NCBI RefSeq assembly: GCF_024127895.1 | Contig: NZ_JAMYBK010000001.1 | Span: forward strand, 434,001 to 498,000 | DNA from: Pseudomonas guariconensis | Lineage (GTDB): Bacteria; Pseudomonadota; Gammaproteobacteria; Pseudomonadales; Pseudomonadaceae | Direction of reading: 5' to 3' | DNA length: 64,000 nt | Notes under the pieces: generated by a model | Told to the model about the DNA's origin: nothing | Seen by the model: the letters and a program-made list of their open reading frames with translations, nothing else | The model's database searches: none | Made by a program: the position numbers and the translations under genes | In this document: piece after piece, positions 9,766 through 17,725 of the stretch | Layout of the letters: each line of letters starts with the position of its first letter | Position numbering within the stretch: the first letter of the stretch is position 1

Positions 9766-10662
9766 TTAGATCGCGAACAGCTCGCTGGCCCAGCGCAGGA
9801 ATGCCTGGGCCGCAGGCGAGGGGCGCATGGCGCCGGATTGCGCCAGCACCACCGACTGCGGGCTGACCGCCTCGCGCAAGGGCCGGCACGCCAGTGGCCG
9901 GCCATCGTAGCTCTGGTCTCCCGCCGGTCGGGTGCACGACAACGCCACGCCATAGCCATGGGCGACCAGCCCACGCTGCATCTCGAAGGTCTGGGTCAAC
10001 TGCTGGGAGCGTGGTTGCAGGTCATGGGCCCAGAACAGCGAGAGGAAGTACTCGCGGGTTCTGGCGATGTCTTCGAGAATCAGGCATTCCTCGGCCAGGT
10101 CGGCCAACGACACCTGCTCCTGGCGGGCCAAGGGATGATCGGCCGGTAGCAGGGCGTAGGGCGCCACTTGCGCCAGCACTCGCCGCTCGACCTGTGGATC
10201 GAGGCCCACGTCGTAGGTCAGCGCCAATTCCGCCTTGCCATCGTTCAGGCGCCGGTTGACCCCGGCCAGGTCGGTCTCGAGCAGGGTGATGGCGACGTCC
10301 GGGTGGCGCTGGCGAAAGCCGCTGAGCAGGCGCGGCGCGTACCAGGGGCCGAGGTCCTGGAAGCAGATCAGGCTCAGGTTGCCTCGCAGCACTTGCGGCT
10401 CGTCTCCGGCACTACCTATGCCTGCCGCCATGGCCAGGATCTCGCGGGCCTGCTCGAGCAACTGGCGCCCCGCCGGGCTCAGTTCCAGGCCACGGCTGGC
10501 CTGGCGCAGGAACAGCTTCTCGCCAAGGAGCGCCTCGAGCTGGGAGATCGCCAGCGACACCGAGGGTTGCGAGATATGCTTGGCTCGCGCTGCGGCGCTG
10601 ACGCTGCCTTGTTCGGCGGTAGCCACGAAGTATTCGAGTTGACGGAAGGTAAAGCCGATCAT
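9766..10662 (-). CDS. LysR-family transcriptional regulator
   Basis: A 298-residue regulator with the N-terminal winged helix-turn-helix FRQLEYFVATAEQGSVSAAARAKHISQPSVSLAISQLE (residues 5-42) and the LysR effector domain from about 90. The ATG at 10662 begins the conserved helix after MIGFT and has GAGAGGA upstream; 40 earlier in-frame codons lack LysR similarity. It is convergent with the permease gene and shares a start region with the divergent phage-type repressor gene (starts 135 bases apart). It probably controls the dioxygenase and/or permease genes; this is inferred from position. Confidence 0.9.
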   Translation of the reverse strand: MIGFTFRQLEYFVATAEQGSVSAAARAKHISQPSVSLAISQLEALLGEKLFLRQASRGLELSPAGRQLLEQAREILAMAAGIGSAGDEPQVLRGNLSLICFQDLGPWYAPRLLSGFRQRHPDVAITLLETDLAGVNRRLNDGKAELALTYDVGLDPQVERRVLAQVAPYALLPADHPLARQEQVSLADLAEECLILEDIARTREYFLSLFWAHDLQPRSQQLTQTFEMQRGLVAHGYGVALSCTRPAGDQSYDGRPLACRPLREAVSPQSVVLAQSGAMRPSPAAQAFLRWASELFAI

Positions 10663-10752
10663 TGTTGTTCTTGTCCTCTCTTCCCGGGACGGCATCGGGT
10701 ACCGAGCGTACAGGGAATTCTCCGGTTGTGGGGTGCGAGGCGGGAAATCGCC

Positions 10753-10801
10753 TGCATGGATTGCATTTGCCCGGCAGCGCATCCATCATGCATGGTATGC
10801 A
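10753..10801. promoter_or_regulatory. Two operator-like sites at the repressor gene
   Basis: TGCATGGATTGCA (10753-10765) and TGCATGGTATGCA (10789-10801) share the form TGCA-N5-TGCA and are 36 bp apart centre to centre. The second overlaps the start codon of the S24-type repressor gene, fitting autorepression. A third copy lies before the holin gene. Assignment to this repressor is inference. Confidence 0.55.
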
Positions 10802-11534
10802 AAAACGCAACGTAGCCACCGTACTCAGAGCACTGCTCGACCGCCACGGCCTGTCACCGACGGAGCTGCACCGGCGCACGGGCGTCCCTCAATCCACCTT
10901 GTCGCGCATCCTCAGCGAGAAGATCGTCGATCCGTCCGACAGGCATGTGTCGAAGATCGCCAGCTACTTCGGCGTGAGCACCGATCAGTTGCGTGGTCGT
11001 GCCGAACTGGGCGAGCCCCGTGCGCCAGCGCTGCCGATCCATGGCCATGCGCAATTGAGCGACATTCGCCTGTGGGACGACGAGACCCCTGTCGAGGATG
11101 ACGAGGTGTCCGTTCCTTTTCTTCGTGAGGTCGAGTTGGCAGCAGGGTCAGGGAGATTCGTCATCGAGGAAAGCGAGAAGGCCCGCTTGCGCTTCGGCAA
11201 GCGCAGCCTGCGCCACAACGGCGTGCAGTTCGACCAGGCCAAGTGCGTGACGGTGCGGGGCAACAGCATGCTGCCGGTGTTGCGTGATGGCGCCACGGTG
11301 GGGGTCAACACCGGCAGGTGCGCGATCGGCGACATCATCGATGGCGACCTCTATGCCATCAACCACAACGGCCAGTTGCGCGTGAAGCAGGTCTATCGCC
11401 TGCCAACGGGCATCCGCCTGCGCAGCTTCAACCGCGACGAACACCCCGACGAGGACTACAGTTTCCAGCAGATGCAGGAGGAGCAGATCAGCCTGCTCGG
11501 CCATGTATTCTGGTGGGGCATGTACGCCCGCTGA
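10797..11534 (+). CDS. Phage-type S24 repressor (PrtR/CI-like), self-cleaving
   Basis: A 245-residue repressor with an N-terminal helix-turn-helix (LSPTELHRRTGVPQSTLSRIL, about residues 20-40) and a C-terminal LexA-like S24 peptidase domain. The cleavage site is probably the Ala-Gly of VELAAGSG near 112; the nucleophile is the Ser of VRGNSMLPVLRDG near 158 and the catalytic Lys lies in QLRVKQVYR near 198. RecA-stimulated autocleavage would make it SOS-responsive. I use ATG 10797; an ATG at 10788 is also possible, and neither has a good ribosome site, so the message may be leaderless. Such repressors head tail-bacteriocin/prophage clusters between mutS and cinA in Pseudomonas. Confidence 0.88.
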   Translation: MQKRNVATVLRALLDRHGLSPTELHRRTGVPQSTLSRILSEKIVDPSDRHVSKIASYFGVSTDQLRGRAELGEPRAPALPIHGHAQLSDIRLWDDETPVEDDEVSVPFLREVELAAGSGRFVIEESEKARLRFGKRSLRHNGVQFDQAKCVTVRGNSMLPVLRDGATVGVNTGRCAIGDIIDGDLYAINHNGQLRVKQVYRLPTGIRLRSFNRDEHPDEDYSFQQMQEEQISLLGHVFWWGMYAR

Positions 11535-11551
11535 CTCCCTCCCACTTCCTG

Positions 11552-11574
11552 AAAACCCGCCTCGGCGGGTTTTT
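11552..11574 (+). terminator. Repressor gene terminator
   Basis: Stem AAAACCCGCC/GGCGGGTTTT with a tight 2-base centre, followed by TCGTCT, 18 bases after the repressor stop. A strong Rho-independent terminator separating the repressor from the holin gene. Confidence 0.8.
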
Positions 11575-11617
11575 CGTCTCCAGGGGGGCCGATATCGCGC
11601 CTGGAAATATGATGAAA

Positions 11618-11650
11618 TGCATTGACTGCATATGCGTTAATGCATAGATT
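11618..11650 (+). promoter_or_regulatory. Holin promoter overlapped by operator-like sites
   Basis: TTGACT (11622-11627), a 17-bp spacer and TAGATT (11645-11650) form a credible sigma-70 promoter. TGCA-TTGAC-TGCA (11618-11630) covers the -35, and a degenerate copy, TGCG-N4-TGCA (11633-11644), fills the spacer. The first is the same motif as the two sites at the repressor gene, so repression of the holin by that protein is the simplest reading. Confidence 0.6.
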
Positions 11651-11797
11651 TGTTTCGCATCAGCTGACATCGGTTGTTACATGGGGCTCGACCGCTGGGG
11701 GAATTGCCTCGGCTACAGGCCAGGCGTCGTTACGCCGAGTTCGAAACACAACCGGCCCGTGGGCAATGCCGATGGGCCTTGCAAAGGAGGCAGGACA

Positions 11798-12136
11798 GTG
11801 GCGAACGAGCAGCAGGTGTTGCTGGAACTCCCGCTCTGGCTGGTAATCGTCCTGGCGGTGGTGGGTGGTCTTTGCGGCGAGATGTGGCGAGCCGACAAGG
11901 CCGGTGCGCGCGGCTGGTCGCTGGTGCGGCGGTTGGCGTTGCGCTCTGGAGCTTGCATGGTGTGCGGGGTTTCGGCGGTGATGTTGCTCTACGCCAGCGG
12001 CGTGTCGACCTGGACTGCCTGCGCCTTCGGCTGCATGACCGCCATGTCGGGAGCCGATGTAGTCATTGGGTTCTACGAGCGCTGGGTGGCCAGGCGGCTG
12101 GGGTTGCGTGAGGCGTCCCAGGCTGACGAACCATAG
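11798..12136 (+). CDS. Phage holin of the mutS-cinA tailocin/prophage type
   Basis: A 112-residue protein beginning at GTG 11798, with AAGGAGG seven bases upstream. Predicted membrane segments are at about residues 10-27, 45-64 and 66-85, with a positively charged loop (WRADKAGARGWSLVRRLALRSGA) between the first two and a short polar tail. This matches my recollection of the holin that opens the lysis part of Pseudomonas tail-bacteriocin clusters. Here no endolysin, spanin or tail gene follows: pncC begins 126 bases later. The protein looks intact, so it may still be able to make membrane holes if derepressed; that is inference. Confidence 0.75.
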   Translation: MANEQQVLLELPLWLVIVLAVVGGLCGEMWRADKAGARGWSLVRRLALRSGACMVCGVSAVMLLYASGVSTWTACAFGCMTAMSGADVVIGFYERWVARRLGLREASQADEP

Positions 12137-12262
12137 AGGGAAGGCCATGGAGCCGGCAGGTGACGCTTGCGCGAGATCGTCCGCTACCCACTGAAGGGGC
12201 GCGAACCCTTGCCTGGTGGGGCCAGGGTGGTAGGGTAATGCGCAGTCTTCAAGGAGCCCGCC

Positions 12263-12745
12263 ATGGACCCGATCACCGTTCTCTCCACCCGTCTGGGCGA
12301 ACACCTGCGGCGCTTCAATGCCCAGGTGAGCACTGCCGAATCCTGCACCGGCGGCGGCATCGCCGAGGCGATCACCCGTATTCCCGGCAGTTCGGCCTGG
12401 TTCGAGGCCGGCTACGTGACCTATTCCAATGCCCAGAAGACCCGCCAGCTGGGCGTACCCGAGGCGCTGTTCGCCCAGGTCGGGGCGGTCAGCCAGGAAG
12501 TGGTCGAAGCCATGGTCCGCGGCGCCCAGGCCGCCAGTGGGGCGCGCTTCGCCGTGGCGGTCAGTGGTGTGGCCGGGCCCGACGGCGGCTCGCCGGCAAA
12601 GCCGGTGGGTACCGTGTGGCTGGCCTGGGCCGATGGTGAGCACGTGACCAGCGAGCGCCGGCACTTCGATGGCGACCGCGAAGCGGTACGCCGACAGACG
12701 GTGATCGCCGCGTTAGACGGCTTGTTACAGCTTGGCGCGGAGTAA
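12263..12745 (+). CDS. pncC: Nicotinamide-nucleotide amidase PncC (CinA C-terminal family)
   Basis: Deamidates NMN to nicotinate mononucleotide in pyridine-nucleotide recycling. The 160-residue protein consists only of the CinA C-terminal domain, as in E. coli YgaD/PncC. Visible motifs are [20 protein letters not shown] near residue 27, with the active-site Ser/Cys region, and [12 protein letters not shown] near 95. AAGGAG lies 7 bases before the ATG. It directly precedes recA, the usual cinA-recA arrangement. Confidence 0.95.
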   Translation: MDPITVLSTRLGEHLRRFNAQVSTAESCTGGGIAEAITRIPGSSAWFEAGYVTYSNAQKTRQLGVPEALFAQVGAVSQEVVEAMVRGAQAASGARFAVAVSGVAGPDGGSPAKPVGTVWLAWADGEHVTSERRHFDGDREAVRRQTVIAALDGLLQLGAE

Positions 12746-12789
12746 TTGTCGACTGGGGGTTTGCTCGAACGCACCGCTGTGGAATAATA

Positions 12790-12805
12790 CTGGCTACTTA
12801 TACAG
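12790..12805 (+). promoter_or_regulatory. LexA (SOS) box upstream of recA
   Basis: CTGGCTACTTATACAG fits the LexA core CTG-N10-CAG and extends outward as TACTG...CAGTTA, close to the gammaproteobacterial consensus. It lies 44 bases before the recA ATG. A plausible promoter is TTGCTC (12761-12766) and TAATAC (12785-12790), with the box overlapping the -10. Confidence 0.85.
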
Positions 12806-12848
12806 TTATTCCGGCCGATCAGGGCCAGTCGATCACGTGAGGATTTCA

Positions 12849-13916
12849 ATGGACGACAACAAGAAGCGCGCCTTGGCTGCGGCCCTGGGTCAGATCGAAC
12901 GCCAATTCGGCAAGGGCGCGGTCATGCGCATGGGCGACCACGAGCGCCAGGCCATCCCGGCCATCTCCACCGGTTCCCTGGGCCTGGACATCGCCCTGGG
13001 CATTGGCGGTCTGCCGAAAGGCCGTATCGTCGAGATCTACGGTCCGGAATCCTCGGGTAAAACCACCCTGACCCTGTCGGTCATCGCCGAAGCCCAGAAG
13101 CACGGCGCCACTTGCGCCTTCGTCGACGCCGAACACGCCCTCGACCCCGAGTACGCCGGCAAGCTGGGCGTCAATGTCGACGACCTGCTGGTATCTCAGC
13201 CGGACACCGGCGAGCAGGCCCTGGAAATCACCGACATGCTGGTGCGTTCCAACGCCGTGGACGTGATCATCGTCGACTCCGTGGCGGCCCTGGTACCCAA
13301 GGCCGAGATCGAAGGCGAGATGGGCGACATGCACGTGGGCCTGCAGGCCCGCCTGATGTCCCAGGCGCTGCGCAAGATCACCGGTAACATCAAGAACGCC
13401 AACTGCCTGGTCATCTTCATCAACCAGATCCGCATGAAGATCGGCGTGATGTTCGGTAGCCCGGAAACCACCACCGGCGGTAACGCCCTGAAGTTCTATG
13501 CCTCGGTGCGCCTGGACATCCGCCGTACCGGTGCGGTCAAGGAAGGCGACGAAGTGGTGGGCAGCGAAACCCGCGTCAAGATCGTCAAGAACAAGGTCTC
13601 GCCTCCGTTCCGTCAGGCCGAGTTCCAGATCCTCTATGGCAAGGGCATCTACCGCAACGGCGAGATCATCGACTTGGGCGTGTCCCAGGGCCTGGTGGAA
13701 AAATCCGGTGCCTGGTACAGCTACCAGGGCAATAAGATCGGCCAGGGCAAGGCCAACGCTGCCAAGTACCTGCAAGAGAATCCAGCCATCGCCGCCGAGA
13801 TCGAGAAGCAGATCCGCGAGAAGCTGCTCAACGCCGGTGCCGTCGCCGCTGCTGGCAAGGCCGCTGCTGCCGAAGCCGATGCCGACGACATGGCTGACGC
13901 CGACGCCGGTTATTGA
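12849..13916 (+). CDS. recA: Recombinase RecA
   Basis: Drives homologous strand exchange and stimulates autocleavage of LexA and phage-type repressors. The 355-residue protein shows Walker [11 protein letters not shown] at about 65-74, Walker [11 protein letters not shown] near 140, the L2/ATP segment [28 protein letters not shown] near 194-222, and an acidic C-terminal tail. The ATG at 12849 (GAGGATTTCA upstream) is the conserved start. Under an SOS box and followed by recX after 8 bases. The S24 repressor encoded 1.3 kb upstream is a probable substrate of its coprotease activity. Confidence 0.99.
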   Translation: MDDNKKRALAAALGQIERQFGKGAVMRMGDHERQAIPAISTGSLGLDIALGIGGLPKGRIVEIYGPESSGKTTLTLSVIAEAQKHGATCAFVDAEHALDPEYAGKLGVNVDDLLVSQPDTGEQALEITDMLVRSNAVDVIIVDSVAALVPKAEIEGEMGDMHVGLQARLMSQALRKITGNIKNANCLVIFINQIRMKIGVMFGSPETTTGGNALKFYASVRLDIRRTGAVKEGDEVVGSETRVKIVKNKVSPPFRQAEFQILYGKGIYRNGEIIDLGVSQGLVEKSGAWYSYQGNKIGQGKANAAKYLQENPAIAAEIEKQIREKLLNAGAVAAAGKAAAAEADADDMADADAGY

Positions 13917-13924
13917 TTGGCCCT

Positions 13925-14392
13925 ATGTCCGCCGTACTCGACACCCCCGTCGCCGTCCGGCGGACCGCCATGGACCTGCTCGCTCGTCGCGAGCATGGTC
14001 GCGTCGAGCTGACACGCAAGTTGCGTCAGCGTGGCGCATCGGATGAGCTGATCGAGCAGGCGCTCGATCGGCTTGCCGAAGAAGGGCTGCTCAGTGAAGC
14101 CCGCTACCTCGAGAGCTTCATTTCCCATCGTTCCAATGCCGGCTATGGCCCCGCGCGTATTCGCGAGGAACTCGGCCAGCGTGGCCTGAACCGTGGCGAT
14201 ATCGACCAGGCCCTGCGTGAAAGTGGGGTGGACTGGGCAGCCCGGTTGCAGGATGTCTGGCAGCGCAAGTTCGCCGGGCAGCGTCCCCATGATCCCCGCA
14301 GCCGGGCCCAGCAGACCCGATTCCTCGCCTACCGTGGCTTTTCCATGGAGATGATCGGCCGCCTGCTCAGCGGCCGAGGTTTCGACGATTAG
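13925..14392 (+). CDS. recX: RecA regulatory protein RecX
   Basis: A 155-residue inhibitor of RecA filament growth, made of repeated three-helix units. The motifs [41 protein letters not shown] and [14 protein letters not shown] are typical. The ATG at 13925 is 8 bases after the recA stop; an in-frame TTG overlapping recA is less likely. Co-transcription with recA by read-through is expected. Confidence 0.95.
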   Translation: MSAVLDTPVAVRRTAMDLLARREHGRVELTRKLRQRGASDELIEQALDRLAEEGLLSEARYLESFISHRSNAGYGPARIREELGQRGLNRGDIDQALRESGVDWAARLQDVWQRKFAGQRPHDPRSRAQQTRFLAYRGFSMEMIGRLLSGRGFDD

Positions 14393-14401
14393 CCTGCTGG
14401 C

Positions 14402-15520
14402 TCAACTGACCTTCAAGGCCTCCCTGGCGCGCTGGGTCGTATGCATCGGCTGGGGTTTGGCCCAGTTTTCCGGAACATTGATGAAGTCCACCAGCTCACG
14501 CAGGCGCCCCTGGTCGCGGCCATTGAAGGCGAAGGTCAGCCGCGTCAGGTGGCTGAAATTACCCACCTCGTGTTCGATCCCACTGTCAGGCTGCTGGTGG
14601 TATTTGCCGCTCAGGCGCAGGTCGGCGAAGCCTTCCTGGATATCGTAGAGTGCAGCCTCGCTGAGCGGATGGTGCATGCGGATCACGAACTGGTTCTTCA
14701 GCCAGCGGCTGGAGTGGTAGTTGCTGTAGAATTGGTTGATTTCCTCCACCGCTTCGTCGGCGCTGTGCACCAGGCGCAGCAGCTTCAGGTCGCTGGGCAG
14801 GATGTAGCGGTTCTCTTCCAACTGGCGGCTGATGAAATCCAGTGCATCGCGCCAGAAGGTGCCGCCCGGCGAATCCAGCAGTACCACCGGTACCAGGGGG
14901 CTCTTGCCGGTCTGGATCAGGGTCAGCACCTCCAGCGCCTCGTCCAGGGTGCCGAAGCCGCCTGGGCAGAGCACCAGGGCATCGGCTTCCTTGACGAAGA
15001 ACAGCTTGCGGATGAAGAAGAAATGGAAGGGCAGCAGCTTGTCGGTACCGTCGACAGTGGCATTGGCATGCTGCTCGAACGGCAGGGTGATGTTGAAGCC
15101 CAGGCTGTGTTCTGTGCCCGCGCCTTCGTGGGCCGCCGCCATGATGCCGCCACCGGCACCGGTGATGACCATCAGGTCGGAGCGCGCCAGGGTTGCGCCC
15201 AGCTCCCGTGCCAAGGCGTACATCGGATGTTCCAGGGGCGTACGGGCCGAGCCGAACACGGTGACCTTGCGCCGGCCTTTGTAGCGCTCCAGGGTACGGA
15301 AGGAATGGTCCAGTTCGCGCAGGGCCTGCAGGGTGATCTTGGCGTTCCAGCGATTGCTGTCGTCGTGGGCCATGCGCAGGATGGTCAGCATCATGTCGCG
15401 GTAAAGCGGCAGGTTGGGGCTGTTCGGCGCGACCAGTTGCAATTGCTCCTCGATCTTGCTCAGGTCGATGCCGTTGTCCCTGAAATGGTTGAACAAGAGT
15501 TCGTTCGGTTGGTAAGGCAT
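14402..15520 (-). CDS. LOG-family protein (TIGR00730, nucleotide N-glycosidase fold)
   Basis: A 372-residue protein with the LYSINE DECARBOXYLASE-like Rossmann domain found in LONELY GUY enzymes and PpnN-type nucleotidases. The family signatures are VITGAGGGIMAAAHEGAG near residue 123 and PGGFGTLDEALEVLTLIQTGK near 190 (PGGxGTxxE). About 70 N-terminal and 110 C-terminal residues flank this core, as in the longer, non-plant-like LOG group. Likely activity is release of a base from a nucleoside monophosphate; the exact substrate is unknown. Convergent with recX, with 9 bases between. Confidence 0.85.
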   Translation of the reverse strand: MPYQPNELLFNHFRDNGIDLSKIEEQLQLVAPNSPNLPLYRDMMLTILRMAHDDSNRWNAKITLQALRELDHSFRTLERYKGRRKVTVFGSARTPLEHPMYALARELGATLARSDLMVITGAGGGIMAAAHEGAGTEHSLGFNITLPFEQHANATVDGTDKLLPFHFFFIRKLFFVKEADALVLCPGGFGTLDEALEVLTLIQTGKSPLVPVVLLDSPGGTFWRDALDFISRQLEENRYILPSDLKLLRLVHSADEAVEEINQFYSNYHSSRWLKNQFVIRMHHPLSEAALYDIQEGFADLRLSGKYHQQPDSGIEHEVGNFSHLTRLTFAFNGRDQGRLRELVDFINVPENWAKPQPMHTTQRAREALKVS

Positions 15521-15920
15521 TCAACGTCTCCTTCTGCAGCAACATCTCTTGACCGGGCCGATGGCGTGCTCCGATCGCGACACTGCGTGTGTCGCCGGCT
15601 GCTGTGGCTCGAGTGTGCATCCCGAGCATTGCAGTAGGCCTTCAAGGCCATGGTGCAGTGGTAGGAAGTCCATCATGTTGTCGTTGTTCCAGGGCCAGCA
15701 TACCGCGTCCTCGACGTCTCCTCGCACGCCGGAAAATGTACAGGTATTCGCTATCAATCTAGACCCTGGCACCTGATCGTGCCGGGGAAGGTGTGCAAGA
15801 CACCACGGCGCTTACCTTCGGCACCTGCGTCGCCCTGACCACTGGTCGGAAGGGATCCAACTACCGTGGGGCTTTGGTTAACTGGGAGTGCGAAAAGGTC
15901 TCGATGCAGGAGGTGGCAGT
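15521..15920. other. Intergenic region between divergent genes
   Basis: About 400 bases between the start of the LOG-family gene and the start of a small RHH-like gene. It must hold promoters for both. Short frames exist on both strands, but none has a ribosome site plus codon use like the neighbours, and I recognise no motif. Confidence 0.5.
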
Positions 15921-16127
15921 ATGCGTCGGCTGGTCATCGAGGTGGACGGGCGGCTGTACCAGCTGCTGGAGAATGCGGCCCGGGCCAATCACCTGAGCCT
16001 GGAGGCCGAATGCCGGCGCAGGCTGGAAGGAGCAGAGCGACATTCACGCTACCTCCAGGCCCTGCTGGCCGAGCTGCGCGCCGATGAAGAACAGCGGCGC
16101 GCCAATGACAACGGTCGGATCGCCTGA
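15921..16127 (+). CDS. Small Arc/RHH-like protein
   Basis: A 68-residue protein starting at ATG 15921, with CAGGAGG ten bases upstream. It opens with a short strand (MRRLVIEVDGRLYQLLENAARAN) and continues with a helix LSLEAECRRRLEGAE, the strand-helix-helix order of ribbon-helix-helix DNA-binding proteins; the tail is charged. The function is unknown; a DNA-binding role is possible but unproven. Its stop is one base from the convergent gene for a secreted protein. Confidence 0.65.
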   Translation: MRRLVIEVDGRLYQLLENAARANHLSLEAECRRRLEGAERHSRYLQALLAELRADEEQRRANDNGRIA

Positions 16128-16128
16128 G

Positions 16129-16551
16129 TTACTTCCTCTTGTTGCCGGCCACGCAGCTGGCGGCATCGAAGGCCTGGTCCATGACCGGCTGGTTGGTCTT
16201 GTAGACGGTGAAGCGGTAGACCATCACCGCCCCCTTGGACATCAACTGGCGGAACCCCGTGTTACGGCACACGCTGTCACCCAGCTGGCTGCGCACCTGC
16301 TCCGGATTGGCGCGCATCTGCGCAGCATGGCTTTCGCGCACGCTCAGGTGGTTGATCAACGCCTTGCCCTTCTCGACGGTGTAACCCTGGTCGAGGATGT
16401 CTTCGTTGATCGCGCGCGGTGTGCCGACACTGCTTTCCTTGGCAACCTTCTCCAGCATCTGGTTCAGCTCGTATTCCTGCTTGGAAGCCGCCTGGGCCGC
16501 CAAGGGCAGGGCGAGCAGCAGGCTCAGTGTCGGGATGATAAGGCGCGGCAT
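16129..16551 (-). CDS. Secreted protein similar to PA3611 (quorum-sensing-regulated virulence factor family)
   Basis: A 140-residue exported protein. Residues 1-21 form a signal peptide (LIIPTLSLLLALPLAAQA, cut before ASK). The mature part is mostly helical with two cysteines (CRNTGF and AASCVAG) that may form a disulfide. It resembles P. aeruginosa PA3611, which lies in the same neighbourhood near recA and is called a quorum-sensing-regulated virulence factor of unknown biochemistry. That name does not show virulence here. Confidence 0.7.
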   Translation of the reverse strand: MPRLIIPTLSLLLALPLAAQAASKQEYELNQMLEKVAKESSVGTPRAINEDILDQGYTVEKGKALINHLSVRESHAAQMRANPEQVRSQLGDSVCRNTGFRQLMSKGAVMVYRFTVYKTNQPVMDQAFDAASCVAGNKRK

Positions 16552-16755
16552 GAATCTCTCCTGGTTCGATAACTGGCACTTTGACCTGCGCCGGCGGGCT
16601 GCGTTCCATGACGGCGCATCTGTGCCAGGTGGCGATTATAAGGGACCGGATTGCCGCTCTGCACGGCAAATGGCTCGGCCTCTGGTAGACTGGCGCTTTG
16701 TTTCCCGCCGAGTCGTCGCAGTGTCCATTCCTTCCCTGTCCAGAGGCTTGCAAGC

Positions 16756-17466
16756 ATGAGCCATGCGGTAGCGCGCTTGCGCGCCGAACGCCTGGCCCGC
16801 AGCAACAAACCCTTCATCGCCCGCGGCTCGCGTGCGGTCCGCTGCCCGGATTGCCGGGTCATCGCCAGTCACTGCCTGTGTGCCTTGAAGCCCAGGGTGC
16901 AGGCCAACTCGGGCGTGTGCCTGCTGATGCACGACACCGAGCCGCTCAAGCCGACCAATACCGGCTGGCTGATCGCCGACCTGGTCGAGGACACCTCGGC
17001 GTTCGGCTGGCAGCGCACCGAGGTCGACCAACGCTTGCTGGCGCTGCTCGAGCAGCCCCAGTGGCAGCCCTATATTGTCTTCCCGGGCGAGTTCGTCGCC
17101 CCGCAGCGGGTAGTGGGCGATGTACAGTGCGAGCCGGGCAAGCGGCCGCTGTTCATCCTGCTCGACGCCACTTGGACCGAAGCGCGCAAGATGTTTCGCA
17201 AGAGTCCGTACCTGGACCGTTTCCCGGTATTGAGCCTGCAGGCCGAGCAGATGTCCCGCTACCGCCTGCGCCGCTCCAAGCGCGACGACCATTTCTGCAC
17301 CGCCGAAGTGGCGGCGATGTGCCTGGAACTGGCGGGCGACCAGCACGCCGCCCAGGCGCTGGATGCCTATCTGGACGTGTTCAGCCTGCACTACCTCAGC
17401 GCCAAGCGGCACCTGCCGCTCGACCTGCAGGACGACATCCACCAGCGTTTGCATACCTTCCTATAG
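16756..17466 (+). CDS. tapT: tRNA-uridine aminocarboxypropyltransferase (DTW domain)
   Basis: Probably makes acp3U at U47 of tRNAs with SAM as acp donor. The 236-residue protein has an N-terminal zinc-binding pair (CPDCRVIASHCLC, about residues 33-45), a family segment MHDTEPLKPTNTGWLI, and the DTW signature LLDATWTEARKM near residue 136. The length is close to E. coli TapT/YfiP. The ATG at 16756 starts the conserved region; upstream in-frame codons do not match. TuaA-type DTW relatives exist, so the exact tRNA site is inferred. Confidence 0.85.
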   Translation: MSHAVARLRAERLARSNKPFIARGSRAVRCPDCRVIASHCLCALKPRVQANSGVCLLMHDTEPLKPTNTGWLIADLVEDTSAFGWQRTEVDQRLLALLEQPQWQPYIVFPGEFVAPQRVVGDVQCEPGKRPLFILLDATWTEARKMFRKSPYLDRFPVLSLQAEQMSRYRLRRSKRDDHFCTAEVAAMCLELAGDQHAAQALDAYLDVFSLHYLSAKRHLPLDLQDDIHQRLHTFL

Positions 17467-17725
17467 TCCAAGGGGCAGGCGGGGCGGATTGGTTCATACT
17501 GTCGGGGCTGACAGCCAGGGGGCGGGGGCGACTGGGCAATTGGCTTGACCGCCCGGACCGTGCTCGGCATCCTTGGCGCCGATTCGGGCATGACGAAGAT
17601 GCCGTTACCCCGGACTTCGCCGCGCCGTCACGGCCGGCGGCCCTGCCGTTCGCGCCTTGAGTTGCCCGCCAGGCACTGCTTTTTATCCCTTCCTGCGCCT
17701 GGCACAGAACAGGATCCATAGATCG

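Noticed and set aside
10662..10796. N-terminal extension of the S24 repressor
   Set aside because: It overlaps the divergent LysR start and the operator sites and has no helix-turn-helix similarity.
12160..12639. Frame that could have been a leftover phage lysozyme next to the holin
   Set aside because: It mostly overlaps pncC in another frame and shows no lysozyme motif, so no endolysin remains.
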